Source of the DNA: Pararheinheimera marina
Lineage (GTDB): Bacteria > Pseudomonadota > Gammaproteobacteria > Enterobacterales > Alteromonadaceae
DNA length: 64,000 nucleotides
NCBI RefSeq assembly: GCF_042654345.1
Contig: NZ_JBHSGB010000006.1
Location: 1 to 64,000 of the forward strand
Direction: 5' to 3'
Shown: positions 17,639 to 27,006 of the stretch, piece after piece
How the letters are laid out: every line of letters starts with the position of its first letter
How positions within the stretch are numbered: position 1 is the first letter of the stretch
The notes under the pieces: model-generated
The model's database searches: none
What the model was told of the DNA's origin: nothing
The model's input: the letters and a program-made list of their open reading frames with translations, nothing else
Program-made: the position numbers and the translations under genes

Positions 17639-17668
17639 ATCGGTGAACTGTAGTGAAACTTCACCGAT
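17639..17668. repeat. 9-bp perfect inverted repeat after the metK terminator
   Basis: ATCGGTGAA (17639-17647) and TTCACCGAT (17660-17668) flank a 12-base loop that itself contains GTGAA. There is no T tract, so it is not a second terminator. It could be a repetitive palindromic element or a protein-binding site. Confidence 0.4.
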
Positions 17669-17769
17669 AGTTGCATCAGAACCTCAGGTGGGGGTAAGTA
17701 TCAGCCTTATAATTCATTGATTTTGAATAAAATAACCTTACGCCCTTCTATCCCAATAACAACTCGGGA

Positions 17770-18312
17770 TCAGCTAAGCGCAACCACACGTCGCTGCATT
17801 TGCACCAGGGTAATCAGATAGCAAGTGACAGTGACTAAAGCTGCCGCCGTAATTGAATTCAGCGGCAACCATAAAAACGCAGCAAAAAGGCCAAAAGCGC
17901 GCATAAATAAATGCTGCAAACCCAAACTGTGCTGAATAATCCAGCCGTATAAAGGCCAGTGAATAGCTAAACCCAAGGCGAGACTATAAGGCACAAGTTT
18001 CGGCTGAACGAACAGCAAGATGATATGCAACACCCAGAGTGAGTTCGCCATAATGACCCCGGTTAACATCAGCTTACCTAAACTGTGGCCTTTCATAAAA
18101 AAGTCTTCATCACGCAATTTGGCAAATAACAACGCCAGCGGAAAAATACAACCCGAGCCAAACAACATCACCAGTAGGGTGGTATTAAAAGGTAAAACAA
18201 AACTCAAACCCAGGACTACAGACCAAAACAGGGTACCAGCCAGCGGCATCGACATAGAACGGTTTGTTCTTTGTTCAAAGCTTTGCCGCAGTTGGCTTAA
18301 AGTTAATTCCAT
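17770..18312 (-). CDS. Small multi-pass membrane protein, unknown function
   Basis: 180 residues with about five or six hydrophobic segments (for example GTLFWSVVLGLSFVLPF, LLVMLFGSGCIFPLALLF, LALGLAIHWPLYGWII and LFAAFLWLPLNSITAAALV), preceded by a short charged N terminus MELTLSQLRQSFEQR. The ATG at 18312 has GGAG 6 bases upstream; a GTG directly before it is a less likely start. It resembles the DUF7010-type uncharacterised membrane proteins, but that assignment is weak. It is a single gene between metK and abgT. Confidence 0.7.
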   Translation of the reverse strand: MELTLSQLRQSFEQRTNRSMSMPLAGTLFWSVVLGLSFVLPFNTTLLVMLFGSGCIFPLALLFAKLRDEDFFMKGHSLGKLMLTGVIMANSLWVLHIILLFVQPKLVPYSLALGLAIHWPLYGWIIQHSLGLQHLFMRAFGLFAAFLWLPLNSITAAALVTVTCYLITLVQMQRRVVALS

Positions 18313-18575
18313 CACACACTCCGTTGTTTAAAATTATGTAAAAATAATAGTGAGTAGCTATCCCACAATCAAACATTAAACAATTGATTTACAAGAAACA
18401 ATCAAAAGTTAGCTTTGCACCATAGTCCAATGACAGCACAAAACGGACAAACAGGTCATGCACCTTTTAGCCTGAAAAGTTGGAATGAGCCTAACCACAA
18501 CTCAGATTACCAACATCCGTCTATTTACCTGTGTCCAACAACTGGTTAAGGTAACATCTGCATTGATAACAACAA

Positions 18576-18590
18576 GTTGCCTCAGGCAAC
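18576..18590. promoter_or_regulatory. 15-bp palindrome just before the abgT start
   Basis: GTTGCCT and AGGCAAC are perfect inverted halves around one C. The site ends 18 bases before the chosen GTG of abgT and 6 bases before its ribosome site. A one-base loop makes an RNA hairpin unlikely as drawn, so an operator is more plausible. The rest of 18313-18608 shows no gene. Confidence 0.4.
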
Positions 18591-18608
18591 ATGAAATGGA
18601 GAGCAATT

Positions 18609-20174
18609 GTGACCACCCAGTCCCCCACAGAAACCAGCAGTTGGCTAAACCGAAGCCTGAATGCAATAGAACGTATTGGTAACAAATTGCCGGATCCGGC
18701 CATCTTATTTGCACTGTTAATGGCCTTAGTGTGGCTGCTGTCCTGGGCTTTGTCTGGCGTTGAATTCACAGACATTGATCCGCGCACAGGCCAGGCGTTT
18801 CAAATTAACAATTTGCTGGCGGCCTCCTCCCTCACAGAATTTATGGCGAAAATCGTTGCCACTTTTGTCAGCTTTCCACCACTAGGGGTTGTGCTGGTCG
18901 CCATGCTGGGTCTGGGGGTGGCTGAATACACAGGCTTTATCAATGCTGCACTGCGCGGTATTTTAGCGGTCACCTCCAAACATTTACTGACTCCGGTATT
19001 GATAGCCGTCGGTATCCTGAGCCATGTGGCGGTCGATGCAGGCTATGTGCTGGTGATCCCACTGGGCGCCGTTATTTTTTATGCCGCAGGTCGTCACCCG
19101 CTGGCCGGTATCGCCGCCGCTTTTGCCGGCGTATCTGGCGGCTTTGCTGCCACCCTGTTGGTGCCTTCCAGTCTTGACCCACTGCTGGCAGGCCTGACCC
19201 AGGCTTCTGCCCGTTTATCTGCCGATCCTGCGGCCGCCAGCCTGGTGATTAACCCATTGAACAACTACTACTTCACCACCGCATCTGTGGTGGTGATTGT
19301 GCTGCTGGGCTGGTTTTTAACCGACAAAGTCGTGGAACCCCGCTTACAGAGCACTGTGATTGACGGTGACAAAGAGCAACTGCCAAGCATGGATCCGCTC
19401 AGCGACAATGAGCGCAAAGGCCTGCGTTTTGCGTTGTTGTCGATGCTGCTGGCCGCAGTGGCGCTGGTAGTCACGGCGCTGCCGGCTGATTCAGCCTGGC
19501 GTGGTGCGAATGGTGATTTGACCGCATCTTCCGCGCCACTGATGCAATCCATTGTGGCGCTCATTTTTGTGTTTTTCCTGCTGCCTGGCATTGTGTACGG
19601 TTACGTCTCCGGCAAGGTCAGTAACCATCGCGATGTGGTTCAGGGCATGACCAAAGCCATGAGTGGCATGGGTTACTACATAGTGATGGCGTTTTTCTGT
19701 GCCCAGTTTATCTATGCCTTTGGTCAATCGAATCTGGGCGCATTACTGGCCATCAAAGGTGCTAATTTCCTGCAGCAGATGGATTTCCCGATGGCGGTGA
19801 ATCTGGTCGGCCTGGTGTTGCTGACCGCTGTGGTGAATTTACTCATTGGTTCGGCGTCTGCCAAATGGGCGCTGATTGGTGCCGTGCTGGTGCCGATGCT
19901 GATGCAGCTTGGCGTTTCGCCTGACTTAACCCAAGCGGCGTATCGGGTGGGCGATTCGTCCACCAATATCATCACGCCATTGATGCCTTATTTTCCGTTA
20001 ATCGTGGTATTTTGCCAGAAGTACGTCAAATCGACCGGTATCGGCACGCTGGTGGCATTGATGTTGCCTTATTCAGTTAGTTTTCTGATTTGCTGGACCA
20101 GCTTTTTAATTCTGTACTGGAGCCTTGGTTTGCCGCTGGGTATAGGCGCCAGCTACGTCTACCCAGCGCCCTAA
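18609..20174 (+). CDS. AbgT-family transporter (p-aminobenzoyl-glutamate type)
   Basis: 521-residue inner-membrane transporter of the AbgT/MtrF family. NAIERIGNKLPDPAILFALL opens the protein, followed by LGVAEYTGFINAALRG, DAGYVLVIPLGAVIF, SGGFAATLLVPSSLDPLL, the hairpin PLNNYYFTTASV and, near the C terminus, YRVGDSSTNIITPLMPYFPLI. Family members import p-aminobenzoyl-glutamate or export sulfonamide-like antimetabolites; which applies here cannot be told. The GTG at 18609 was chosen over the ATG at 18591 because GGAGAG lies 5 bases before it, inside the longer frame. Confidence 0.9.
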   Translation: MTTQSPTETSSWLNRSLNAIERIGNKLPDPAILFALLMALVWLLSWALSGVEFTDIDPRTGQAFQINNLLAASSLTEFMAKIVATFVSFPPLGVVLVAMLGLGVAEYTGFINAALRGILAVTSKHLLTPVLIAVGILSHVAVDAGYVLVIPLGAVIFYAAGRHPLAGIAAAFAGVSGGFAATLLVPSSLDPLLAGLTQASARLSADPAAASLVINPLNNYYFTTASVVVIVLLGWFLTDKVVEPRLQSTVIDGDKEQLPSMDPLSDNERKGLRFALLSMLLAAVALVVTALPADSAWRGANGDLTASSAPLMQSIVALIFVFFLLPGIVYGYVSGKVSNHRDVVQGMTKAMSGMGYYIVMAFFCAQFIYAFGQSNLGALLAIKGANFLQQMDFPMAVNLVGLVLLTAVVNLLIGSASAKWALIGAVLVPMLMQLGVSPDLTQAAYRVGDSSTNIITPLMPYFPLIVVFCQKYVKSTGIGTLVALMLPYSVSFLICWTSFLILYWSLGLPLGIGASYVYPAP

Positions 20175-20198
20175 TCGCCTCAATTTAAAGCGCTTATA

Positions 20199-20224
20199 AT
20201 GCCAGCAGCCGGGGTTGCTGGCAT
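20199..20224. terminator. Hairpin after abgT, weak terminator
   Basis: ATGCCAGCA and TGCTGGCAT form a perfect 9-bp stem that can extend inward by a few pairs. It lies 25 bases after the abgT stop but lacks a T run, so termination is uncertain. Confidence 0.45.
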
Positions 20225-20281
20225 ATTCAACTGCCGCACAGACTGCTACCATAGAGCATCACGAAGTTTGCCGGATGACTT

Positions 20282-21010
20282 ATGCGTATCCCCCGTATTT
20301 ATCACGATCTTTCCATTGCGCTGAACACCGAGTTTGCGCTGTCTGAGGACGGCAGTAATCATATAGGCCGGGTGTTACGAATGACCGCAGGGCAGCCCCT
20401 GCAGCTGTTTAATGGTGATGGCCAGAACTACGACTGTCAGATCAGCCGTGTCGAGAAAAAAGCCGTTTATGTGCTCTGCACCGCCCAAACAGCGAACCCG
20501 GTGGAGTCGCCCTTAGCCCTGCATTTAGGTCAGGGCATTTCGCGTGGCGACCGGATGGATTTTGTCATCCAAAAAGCGGTCGAACTGGGCGTTACCGAAA
20601 TTACCCCCCTCTTTACCGAGCGCTGTGGCGTCAAACTGGACGCCGAGCGATTGGATAAACGCACAGAGCAGTGGCAAAAAATGGCGATTTCGGCTTGTGA
20701 ACAATCGGGCCGCAGTGTCGTTCCCACTATCCATCGTGCTTTGCAGCTGAAAGACTGGCTGGCACAACCAACAAAAGATTTAAAGCTGACCTTGGATCCA
20801 TGGACTGACGCCACCATTAAAACCATCAGTGGCAGCCAACAAATCCGGCTGGTCATTGGCCCTGAAGGAGGCTTCAGTGACGTCGAAGTCGCTCAGACAA
20901 AGCTAGCTGGTTTTCTGCCCGTGCGCTTGGGGCCTCGGGTGTTACGGACTGAGACTGCAGCTTTGACGGCCATCAGTGCACTGCAATTGCAATTTGGCGA
21001 TCTGGCCTGA
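20282..21010 (+). CDS. rsmE: 16S rRNA (uracil1498-N3)-methyltransferase
   Basis: 242-residue SPOUT-class RNA methyltransferase. It has an N-terminal PUA-like domain (MRIPRIYHDL, HIGRVLRMTAGQ, LFNGDGQNYDC) and a C-terminal knot domain with QKAVELGVTEITPLFTERC, the SAM-binding VIGPEGGFSD and LGPRVLRTETAALTAIS. It is first of an rsmE-gshB-yqgE-ruvX run conserved in E. coli. Confidence 0.96.
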   Translation: MRIPRIYHDLSIALNTEFALSEDGSNHIGRVLRMTAGQPLQLFNGDGQNYDCQISRVEKKAVYVLCTAQTANPVESPLALHLGQGISRGDRMDFVIQKAVELGVTEITPLFTERCGVKLDAERLDKRTEQWQKMAISACEQSGRSVVPTIHRALQLKDWLAQPTKDLKLTLDPWTDATIKTISGSQQIRLVIGPEGGFSDVEVAQTKLAGFLPVRLGPRVLRTETAALTAISALQLQFGDLA

Positions 21011-21044
21011 AACCGGCCACACAGCAGACAACAAGGAACAAAGA

Positions 21045-22004
21045 ATGATTAAACTCGGTATCGTGATGGACCCCATCAGCGCCATCAATATTAAAAAAGA
21101 CTCCAGCTTCGCCATGTTGCTGCAGGCGCAAAGCCGTGGTTATCAGCTGCACTATATGGAAATGGCCGACTTGTATTTGTCTGATGGCCAGGCCCGAGCC
21201 CGCAGTCGCTTGTTGTCTGTGCAGCAAAATGCCGAGCACTGGTACGATTTTGGCGGCAGTCAGGACATCGCGTTAAGCGACTTAGACGTGATCCTGATGC
21301 GCAAAGACCCACCGTTTGACACCGAATTCATTTACGCCACCTACATTCTGGAACGGGCTGAAGACGAAGGCACGCTCATCGTCAATAAGCCGCAAAGCCT
21401 GCGTGACGCCAATGAAAAGTTGTACACCAGTTGGTTCTCACAGTTTACCCCGAAAACCCTGGTTACCCGAGATGCGGCCCGTTTGAAGGCGTTTTATCAG
21501 CAAGAGCAGGATGTGATCCTCAAACCTCTGGATGGTATGGGCGGTGCCTCTATTTTCCGCTTAAAGCCAAACGACGCCAATGTCAGCGTGATTATCGAAA
21601 CCCTGACCGAACACGGCAGCCGTTATGCCATGGCACAGCGTTACATTCCTGAAATTACCGAAGGCGACAAACGTGTGCTGGTGGTTAATGGCGAACCGGT
21701 GCCCTATTGCCTGGCCCGTATCCCAGCCTCAGGAGAAACCCGTGGCAATCTGGCTGCTGGTGGCCGCGGCGAAGCCAGACCTTTGTCCGAGTCGGATTGG
21801 GCTATTGCGCTTGCGGTAGGTCCCACACTCAAGGCCAAAGGGCTGATTTTTGTTGGTCTGGATATTATCGGTGACAAACTGACCGAAATTAATGTGACCA
21901 GCCCAACCTGTATCCGAGAAATTGAAGCGGCATTCCCGGTCAGCATTACCGGCATGCTATTTGACCAGATTGAGCTACTGTTAAGCCAGAAAGCCCAACA
22001 TTAA
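21045..22004 (+). CDS. gshB: Glutathione synthetase
   Basis: 319-residue ATP-grasp enzyme joining gamma-glutamylcysteine and glycine. LGIVMDPISAINIKKDSSFAM, the RKDPPFDTEFIYATYILE block, VILKPLDGMGGASIFR and the C-terminal LTEINVTSPTCIREIE are diagnostic. The start at 21045 has AAGGAA 6 bases upstream; an upstream in-frame start would overlap rsmE by 35 bases and add an unrelated leader. Confidence 0.97.
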   Translation: MIKLGIVMDPISAINIKKDSSFAMLLQAQSRGYQLHYMEMADLYLSDGQARARSRLLSVQQNAEHWYDFGGSQDIALSDLDVILMRKDPPFDTEFIYATYILERAEDEGTLIVNKPQSLRDANEKLYTSWFSQFTPKTLVTRDAARLKAFYQQEQDVILKPLDGMGGASIFRLKPNDANVSVIIETLTEHGSRYAMAQRYIPEITEGDKRVLVVNGEPVPYCLARIPASGETRGNLAAGGRGEARPLSESDWAIALAVGPTLKAKGLIFVGLDIIGDKLTEINVTSPTCIREIEAAFPVSITGMLFDQIELLLSQKAQH

Positions 22005-22016
22005 GTCCGAGGTAGT

Positions 22017-22574
22017 ATGGACAATCTGCAAAACCATTTATTAATCGCTATGCCCACGCTGGAAGATCCTAACTTCAAACGCAGCGTGACTTATATTTGC
22101 GAGCACAATGCCGAAGGTGCGATGGGCATCGTGATTAACCACCCCATGTCGGTCACTGTGGCGGACTTATTGTCTCAGTTGCAAATTGAGTTCGACCCAC
22201 AGAGCAAAGCAGCCAAAGCACAGGTTTGCGCAGGTGGTCCGGTGCAAAATGACCGCGGTTTTGTGCTGCACTCACCGCAGCAAGGTTACGCCAGCAGCAT
22301 GCAGCTGAACAATGGCCTGATGGTGACCACCTCCAAGGACATTCTGGAAAACCTGACCACAGCACAAGGCCCACAGCAGTTTATTCTGGCGCTGGGCTAT
22401 GCCGGCTGGAGTGCAGGACAGCTGGAGCAGGAAATTGCCGACAACAGCTGGCTGGTGATCCCGGCTGACAACCAGATTATTTTTGAACTGTCGCACGCAG
22501 AAAAATGGCAAGGCGCGACCCATAAGCTTGGCATTGATGTCTGGCAAATATCCCCTCAGGCAGGTCATGCCTGA
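22017..22574 (+). CDS. yqgE: YqgE/AlgH family protein (UPF0301)
   Basis: 185-residue cytosolic protein. LLIAMPTLEDPNFKRSVTYI, GAMGIVINHPMSVTVADLL, CAGGPVQNDRGFVLH and LGYAGWSAGQLEQEI are the family landmarks. The function is unknown; AlgH in Pseudomonas was linked to alginate regulation. Position between gshB and ruvX is conserved, and its stop overlaps the ruvX ATG by one base. Confidence 0.95.
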   Translation: MDNLQNHLLIAMPTLEDPNFKRSVTYICEHNAEGAMGIVINHPMSVTVADLLSQLQIEFDPQSKAAKAQVCAGGPVQNDRGFVLHSPQQGYASSMQLNNGLMVTTSKDILENLTTAQGPQQFILALGYAGWSAGQLEQEIADNSWLVIPADNQIIFELSHAEKWQGATHKLGIDVWQISPQAGHA

Positions 22575-22999
22575 TGAGCCAGACTGTCCTTGCCTTTGAC
22601 TATGGCACGAAAAGTATCGGGGTGGCTGTCGGTCAGAGCCTGACAGGTACAGCCTCGCCACTCAAAGCCCTGAAAGCCAATGACGGCATTCCGAATTGGC
22701 AGCAGATTGAAGCGCTGCTCAACGAATGGCAACCGGATTACCTGGTGGTGGGTTTACCGCTGAATATGGACGGCACCGAACAGCCTTTAACAGCCAGGGT
22801 ACATAAGTTCGTCAACCGGCTGCATGGCCGTTTTGGTATGCAGGTAAAAACCCAGGACGAGCGGTTAACCACTGTAGAGTCGCGTTCACAATTATTCGCC
22901 GAAGGTGGTTATCGCAAGTTGAGTAAAGACGCAGTCGACAGTCAGTCCGCCAAGCTTATTTTAGAAAGCTGGTTTGAAAATGGTGGCGCTTATGACTAA
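22574..22999 (+). CDS. ruvX: RuvX/YqgF Holliday junction resolvase-like protein
   Basis: 141-residue RNase H-fold protein. AFDYGTKSIGVAVGQSLTG holds the first catalytic aspartate, VVGLPLNMDGTEQ the middle motif, and DERLTTVESRSQL with KDAVDSQSAKLILE the remainder. In E. coli YqgF takes part in 16S rRNA 5'-end processing. The TGATG junction couples it to yqgE. Confidence 0.96.
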   Translation: MSQTVLAFDYGTKSIGVAVGQSLTGTASPLKALKANDGIPNWQQIEALLNEWQPDYLVVGLPLNMDGTEQPLTARVHKFVNRLHGRFGMQVKTQDERLTTVESRSQLFAEGGYRKLSKDAVDSQSAKLILESWFENGGAYD

Positions 23000-23261
23000 A
23001 ACCGTAGCCGCCACAGCCCAGCTGCGCGCCGGGCTCTACCAGCATTACAAAGGGCCTTACTACCAGCTGATTGATACAGTGAGGCACAGTGAAACCGACG
23101 AGCTGCTGGTGTTGTACCGTGCCTTGTATGGTGATTTTGGCTTGTGGGTGCGGCCAGTCACTATGTTTACCGAGCAGGTGCAAACAGAGACAGGCCTGAA
23201 GCCACGTTTTGCCTTTGTGAGCGCCACAGTGCCGGCTGTACTCAGTCCACAGGCCAGCTGA
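22992..23261 (+). CDS. DUF1653 family protein
   Basis: 89 residues with the DUF1653 pattern GLYQHYKGPYYQLIDTVRHSETDE followed by VLYRALYGDFGLWVRPVTMF. The domain is a small beta-rich module of unknown function, often next to housekeeping genes. The ATG at 22992 overlaps the end of ruvX by 8 bases. It converges with pilU, 6 bases away. Confidence 0.85.
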   Translation: MTKTVAATAQLRAGLYQHYKGPYYQLIDTVRHSETDELLVLYRALYGDFGLWVRPVTMFTEQVQTETGLKPRFAFVSATVPAVLSPQAS

Positions 23262-23267
23262 GGCAGC

Positions 23268-24383
23268 TCAGCGGTCCATCAGACCTGCGATGGTCACGCC
23301 GGACAAGCCACCAGCGCCGCTCTGGCCACTTTGCAGTTTCATCATCAGGCGCAAATCATTAGGTGAATCTGCGTAGTGCAAGGCGTCACTCTGGCTGATT
23401 TGACCACTGCTGTATAACTCATAAAGTGCCTGGTCAAAGGTCTGCATCCCAAGCTCCCGAGATTTCGCCATTACCGCTTTGATTTCGCCGATTTCGCCGC
23501 GTTTGATTAAATCGGCCACCAAAGGCGAATTCAGCAGCACTTCTATCGCCGCCACCCGTTTTTTTCCATCCGCGGTTGGCACCAGTTGCTGGGCAACGAT
23601 AGCGCGTAAATTCAGTGACAAATCGAACAACAGCTTGCCATGCTTTTCTTTTGGCACCAGGTGCATAATACGGTCAATCGCCTGATTGGCATTGTTGGCA
23701 TGCAGTGTCGCAATACACAAATGGCCGGTTTCGGCAAAAGACAAGGCGTATTCCATGGTGTCCTGGCTGCGAATTTCACCAATGAGGATGACGTCCGGCG
23801 CCTGGCGCAATGAGCTTTTCAGCGCCGCTTCAAAGGATTCCGTATCAATGCCTACTTCCCGTTGGGTCACCAGGCTCTGACCATGTTCATGCACAAATTC
23901 AATCGGATCTTCGATGGTGAGGATATGTCCCCTCGCCTGCTGATTGCGGTGACCAAGCAATGCCGCCAGCGAGGTTGATTTGCCTGCCCCTGTGCCGCCG
24001 ACAAACAGCACCAGGCCACGTTTGGCCATAATGATGTCTTTGAGCACAGTCGGCAGGCCCAAGTCCTCCGCTTTCGGGATGGTCGTGACGATACGGCGCA
24101 CCACCATACCGGCCTGATCGCGCTGCCAAAACGCCGAAACCCGAAAACGCCCGGCTTCATTGGCAATGGCGAAATTACATTCTTTGTCTTTTGCAAACTG
24201 TTGCTGTTGCTTGTCTGTCATGGCGGCTTTTACTAACGCCAGCGATGCGTCAGCACTAAGCACTTCTGTCGCAATAGGCTGCATTTCACCATTGATTTTT
24301 GCCGACACCGGCAGGCCCGCTGTGACAAACATATCGGATGCACCGCGGCTCACCATCTGATGCAAAGCGTCTATCAGTTGCAT
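23268..24383 (-). CDS. pilU: Type IV pilus retraction ATPase PilU
   Basis: 371-residue PilT-like hexameric ATPase. Walker A is GGTGAGKST, the Walker B-like region is VILIGEIRSQDTMEYA, and AETGHLCIATLHANNANQAIDRI is the histidine box. The start MQLIDALHQMVSRGASDMFVTAG and the C-terminal extension with LHYADSPNDLRL are PilU-like rather than PilT-like. It follows pilT by 3 bases and works with it to depolymerise pili. Confidence 0.95.
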   Translation of the reverse strand: MQLIDALHQMVSRGASDMFVTAGLPVSAKINGEMQPIATEVLSADASLALVKAAMTDKQQQQFAKDKECNFAIANEAGRFRVSAFWQRDQAGMVVRRIVTTIPKAEDLGLPTVLKDIIMAKRGLVLFVGGTGAGKSTSLAALLGHRNQQARGHILTIEDPIEFVHEHGQSLVTQREVGIDTESFEAALKSSLRQAPDVILIGEIRSQDTMEYALSFAETGHLCIATLHANNANQAIDRIMHLVPKEKHGKLLFDLSLNLRAIVAQQLVPTADGKKRVAAIEVLLNSPLVADLIKRGEIGEIKAVMAKSRELGMQTFDQALYELYSSGQISQSDALHYADSPNDLRLMMKLQSGQSGAGGLSGVTIAGLMDR

Positions 24384-24386
24384 AAG

Positions 24387-25472
24387 TTACCTCGTAAATC
24401 CGCCAAAACCGCTGCCGGCGCCCATACCGCCGGCCAAACCAAAACTGTTTTTGTCCTGCGCTTTGGCCAAAGCGTCCTGGTGACTGACCAACCCGCGGCT
24501 GACCAGACTTTGCAGGCACTGATCCATGGTTTGCATGCCGTGAGCGGCGCCGGTCTGAATGACTGAATACATCTGAGCAATTTTGTCTTCGCGGATCAGA
24601 TTACGAATGGCTGGCACGCCCAGCATAATTTCGTGGGCAGCTACCCGGCCACCGCCGGTTTTCTTCAGCAGTGTCTGTGAAATGACCGCCCGCAAAGATT
24701 CAGACAACATGGAACGCACCATGGCTTTTTCTTCACCGGGGAACACGTCAATAATCCGGTCGATAGTTTTTGGCGCCGAGGTGGTATGCAAGGTGCCAAA
24801 CACCAAATGACCGGTTTCCGCCGCTGTCATCGCCAGCCGGATGGTTTCCAAATCCCGCATTTCACCCACCAGTATCACATCCGGGTCTTCCCTAAGCGCA
24901 GAGCGCAGTGCGTTACTGAAACTGTAGGTATCACGGTGCACTTCGCGCTGGTTAATCAGGCTTTGTTTGTTCTGATGCACAAACTCAATCGGGTCTTCAA
25001 TGGTCAGAATATGGTGGTGTTTGGTCGCGTTAATATAATCAATCATCGCCGCCAGTGTGGTGGATTTACCTGAGCCGGTCGGCCCGGTCACCAGCACCAG
25101 CCCACGCGGGTTTTCCGCAATACTGCGAAACACATCCGGAGCGTTTAACTCATCCAGCGTCAGCACTGTGCTCGGAATAGTGCGCAGTACAGCCGCAGCG
25201 CCGCGGTTTTGCACAAAGGCATTGACCCTAAAGCGCGCCAGTCCCGGCACTTCAAAGGAAAAATCACTTTCGAGTTTTTCTTCGTATTCTTTGCGTTGTT
25301 TGTCATTCATAATGTCGTAAATCAACGCATGCACGGCCTTGTGATCAAGCGCCGGAATATTCAGTTGGCGCACATCGCCATCCACCCGGATCAGCGGCGG
25401 CACCCCGGCTGATAAATGTAAATCCGAGGCTTTATGTTGCACACTAAAGGCCAGTAATTCGGTAATATCCAT
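24387..25472 (-). CDS. pilT: Type IV pilus retraction ATPase PilT
   Basis: 361-residue ATPase powering pilus retraction. Walker A GPTGSGKST, the aspartate box EDPIEFVHQNKQSLINQRE, VILVGEMRDLETIRLA and AETGHLVFGTLHTTSA are all present; the AIRNLIRE motif near the C terminus is PilT-specific. GGAG precedes the ATG by 8 bases. It diverges from yggS with only 27 bases between start codons, as in Pseudomonas and Vibrio. Confidence 0.97.
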   Translation of the reverse strand: MDITELLAFSVQHKASDLHLSAGVPPLIRVDGDVRQLNIPALDHKAVHALIYDIMNDKQRKEYEEKLESDFSFEVPGLARFRVNAFVQNRGAAAVLRTIPSTVLTLDELNAPDVFRSIAENPRGLVLVTGPTGSGKSTTLAAMIDYINATKHHHILTIEDPIEFVHQNKQSLINQREVHRDTYSFSNALRSALREDPDVILVGEMRDLETIRLAMTAAETGHLVFGTLHTTSAPKTIDRIIDVFPGEEKAMVRSMLSESLRAVISQTLLKKTGGGRVAAHEIMLGVPAIRNLIREDKIAQMYSVIQTGAAHGMQTMDQCLQSLVSRGLVSHQDALAKAQDKNSFGLAGGMGAGSGFGGFTR

Positions 25473-25499
25473 GGGCTAACTCCACACCTTAGACAGCAT

Positions 25500-26186
25500 A
25501 TGACAGACAACATAGCAGAAGCGCTGCAACGGACCCAACAGGCAATTCAACAAATTAAGCTCGAACATCAGCTGCGCCAGGACGCCCGGCTCATTGCCGT
25601 CAGTAAAACCAAACCCGCAGAGGCAATAGCAATAGCCTACCAGGCCGGTCAGCGCGCCTTTGGCGAAAACTATGTGCAGGAGCTGCAGGCCAAAGCACAA
25701 CAGCTGGCGTCACTTTCCGGCATTGAATGGCATTTTATCGGGCCTATTCAGTCGAACAAAACCCGTGATATTGCCCGCTATGCCGATTGGGTTCACAGCG
25801 TCGACCGGCTAAAGATTGCCGAACGATTGTCGGCGCAGCGCCCGGCAGAGTTAGCGCCGTTAAAAGTTCTGCTGCAAATTAATATCAGCGCAGAAGAAAG
25901 CAAAGCCGGGGTGGCGCCTGAGGACATGCTGGCACTGGCGCAAGCGGTGGCCGCGTTGCCGGGCCTTGAATTGAAAGGCCTGATGGCCATCCCGGAGCCG
26001 GGCAATGGCCCAGCCGCCTTTGCCCGGATGGCCAAACTTTCCGCGCAGCTACAACAACAGCAGCCACAGGCGACTGAATTGTCGATGGGCATGTCAGATG
26101 ACTGGCCGGACGCTCTGCGTTGTGGCGCAACTATGATACGATTAGGCACAGCTATTTTTGGTGCCAGGGATTACAGCAACAGATGA
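25500..26186 (+). CDS. yggS: Pyridoxal phosphate homeostasis protein (YggS)
   Basis: 228-residue fold-III PLP-binding protein without known enzyme activity. The PLP lysine is in LIAVSKTKP. FGENYVQELQAKAQ, WHFIGPIQSNKTRDIA, LSMGMSDDWPDAL and MIRLGTAIFGAR follow the family. It begins the yggS-proC-yggT-yggU run; its stop overlaps the proC ATG. Confidence 0.96.
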   Translation: MTDNIAEALQRTQQAIQQIKLEHQLRQDARLIAVSKTKPAEAIAIAYQAGQRAFGENYVQELQAKAQQLASLSGIEWHFIGPIQSNKTRDIARYADWVHSVDRLKIAERLSAQRPAELAPLKVLLQINISAEESKAGVAPEDMLALAQAVAALPGLELKGLMAIPEPGNGPAAFARMAKLSAQLQQQQPQATELSMGMSDDWPDALRCGATMIRLGTAIFGARDYSNR

Positions 26187-26998
26187 GAGATAACACAGTC
26201 GCCTTTATTGGCGCAGGCAATATGGCGCAGTGCATCATCGGCGGTATGGTGCGTCAGGGCTACCCGGCAGAGAACATCATTGCCGCCAATCGCAGCCCTG
26301 AAAAGCTGGACAAACTGCAACAGGATTATGGCATCCAGATCACCACAGACAACCTGGTTGCCGCCCAAAAGGCCGATGTGATTGTGCTGTCGGTCAAACC
26401 ACAAATGATGGCAGACCTGTGTCGGCAGTTGGCCGAACAAGCGCCGGAATGCAAAGAAAAACTCTTTATCACAGTGGCCGCTGGATTGCCGGTCAGCCGC
26501 TATGAAGAATGGTTAGGTCAGGTACGGCTGGTCCGCGCTATGCCGAACACCCCTGCCCTGGTTGGGCTTGGCGTTACCGGCTTATTTCCAAGTCGCTGCT
26601 CTGTTTACGAGCAGTCCTTTACCCAGGATATGTTTGCCGGTACAGGCCAGACAGTCTGGCTGGAACAGGAAGCACAAATTAATTCGGTGATTGCCGTCTC
26701 TGGCAGCGCCCCCGCCTATTTCTTTTATCTGATGCAAGCCATGCAACAGGTGGGTGAAGAGCTTGGTTTTAGCCCGGAGCAAGCCAAAGCCATGGTCGCG
26801 CAAACCGCGTTAGGTGCTGCCACTATGGCCAGTCAGTCTGAACTTAGCTTTGAACAGCTGCGCGCCCAAGTCACCTCCAAAGGTGGCACGACTCATCAGG
26901 CCATTGAAACTTTTAAACAACACAACCTTGAAACCACTGTAAAAGCCGCCATGATGGCAGCCATCAGCAGAGCCGAAGAAATGGCGAAAACTTTATAA
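26183..26998 (+). CDS. proC: Pyrroline-5-carboxylate reductase
   Basis: 271-residue NAD(P)H-dependent enzyme performing the last step of proline synthesis. AFIGAGNMAQCIIGGM is the Rossmann loop, VILSVKPQ-type VIVLSVKPQMM and RLVRAMPNTPALVGLGVTG the middle, and AVSGSAPAYFFYLMQAM with TSKGGTTHQAIETF the dimerisation domain. The start in the ATGA overlap with yggS fixes the N terminus. Confidence 0.97.
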   Translation: MRDNTVAFIGAGNMAQCIIGGMVRQGYPAENIIAANRSPEKLDKLQQDYGIQITTDNLVAAQKADVIVLSVKPQMMADLCRQLAEQAPECKEKLFITVAAGLPVSRYEEWLGQVRLVRAMPNTPALVGLGVTGLFPSRCSVYEQSFTQDMFAGTGQTVWLEQEAQINSVIAVSGSAPAYFFYLMQAMQQVGEELGFSPEQAKAMVAQTALGAATMASQSELSFEQLRAQVTSKGGTTHQAIETFKQHNLETTVKAAMMAAISRAEEMAKTL

Positions 26999-27006
26999 GG
27001 CGAGTT

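Noticed and set aside
18591..18608. ATG at 18591 as start of the AbgT transporter
   Set aside because: GGAGAG lies inside this longer frame at the right distance from the GTG at 18609, which is therefore preferred.
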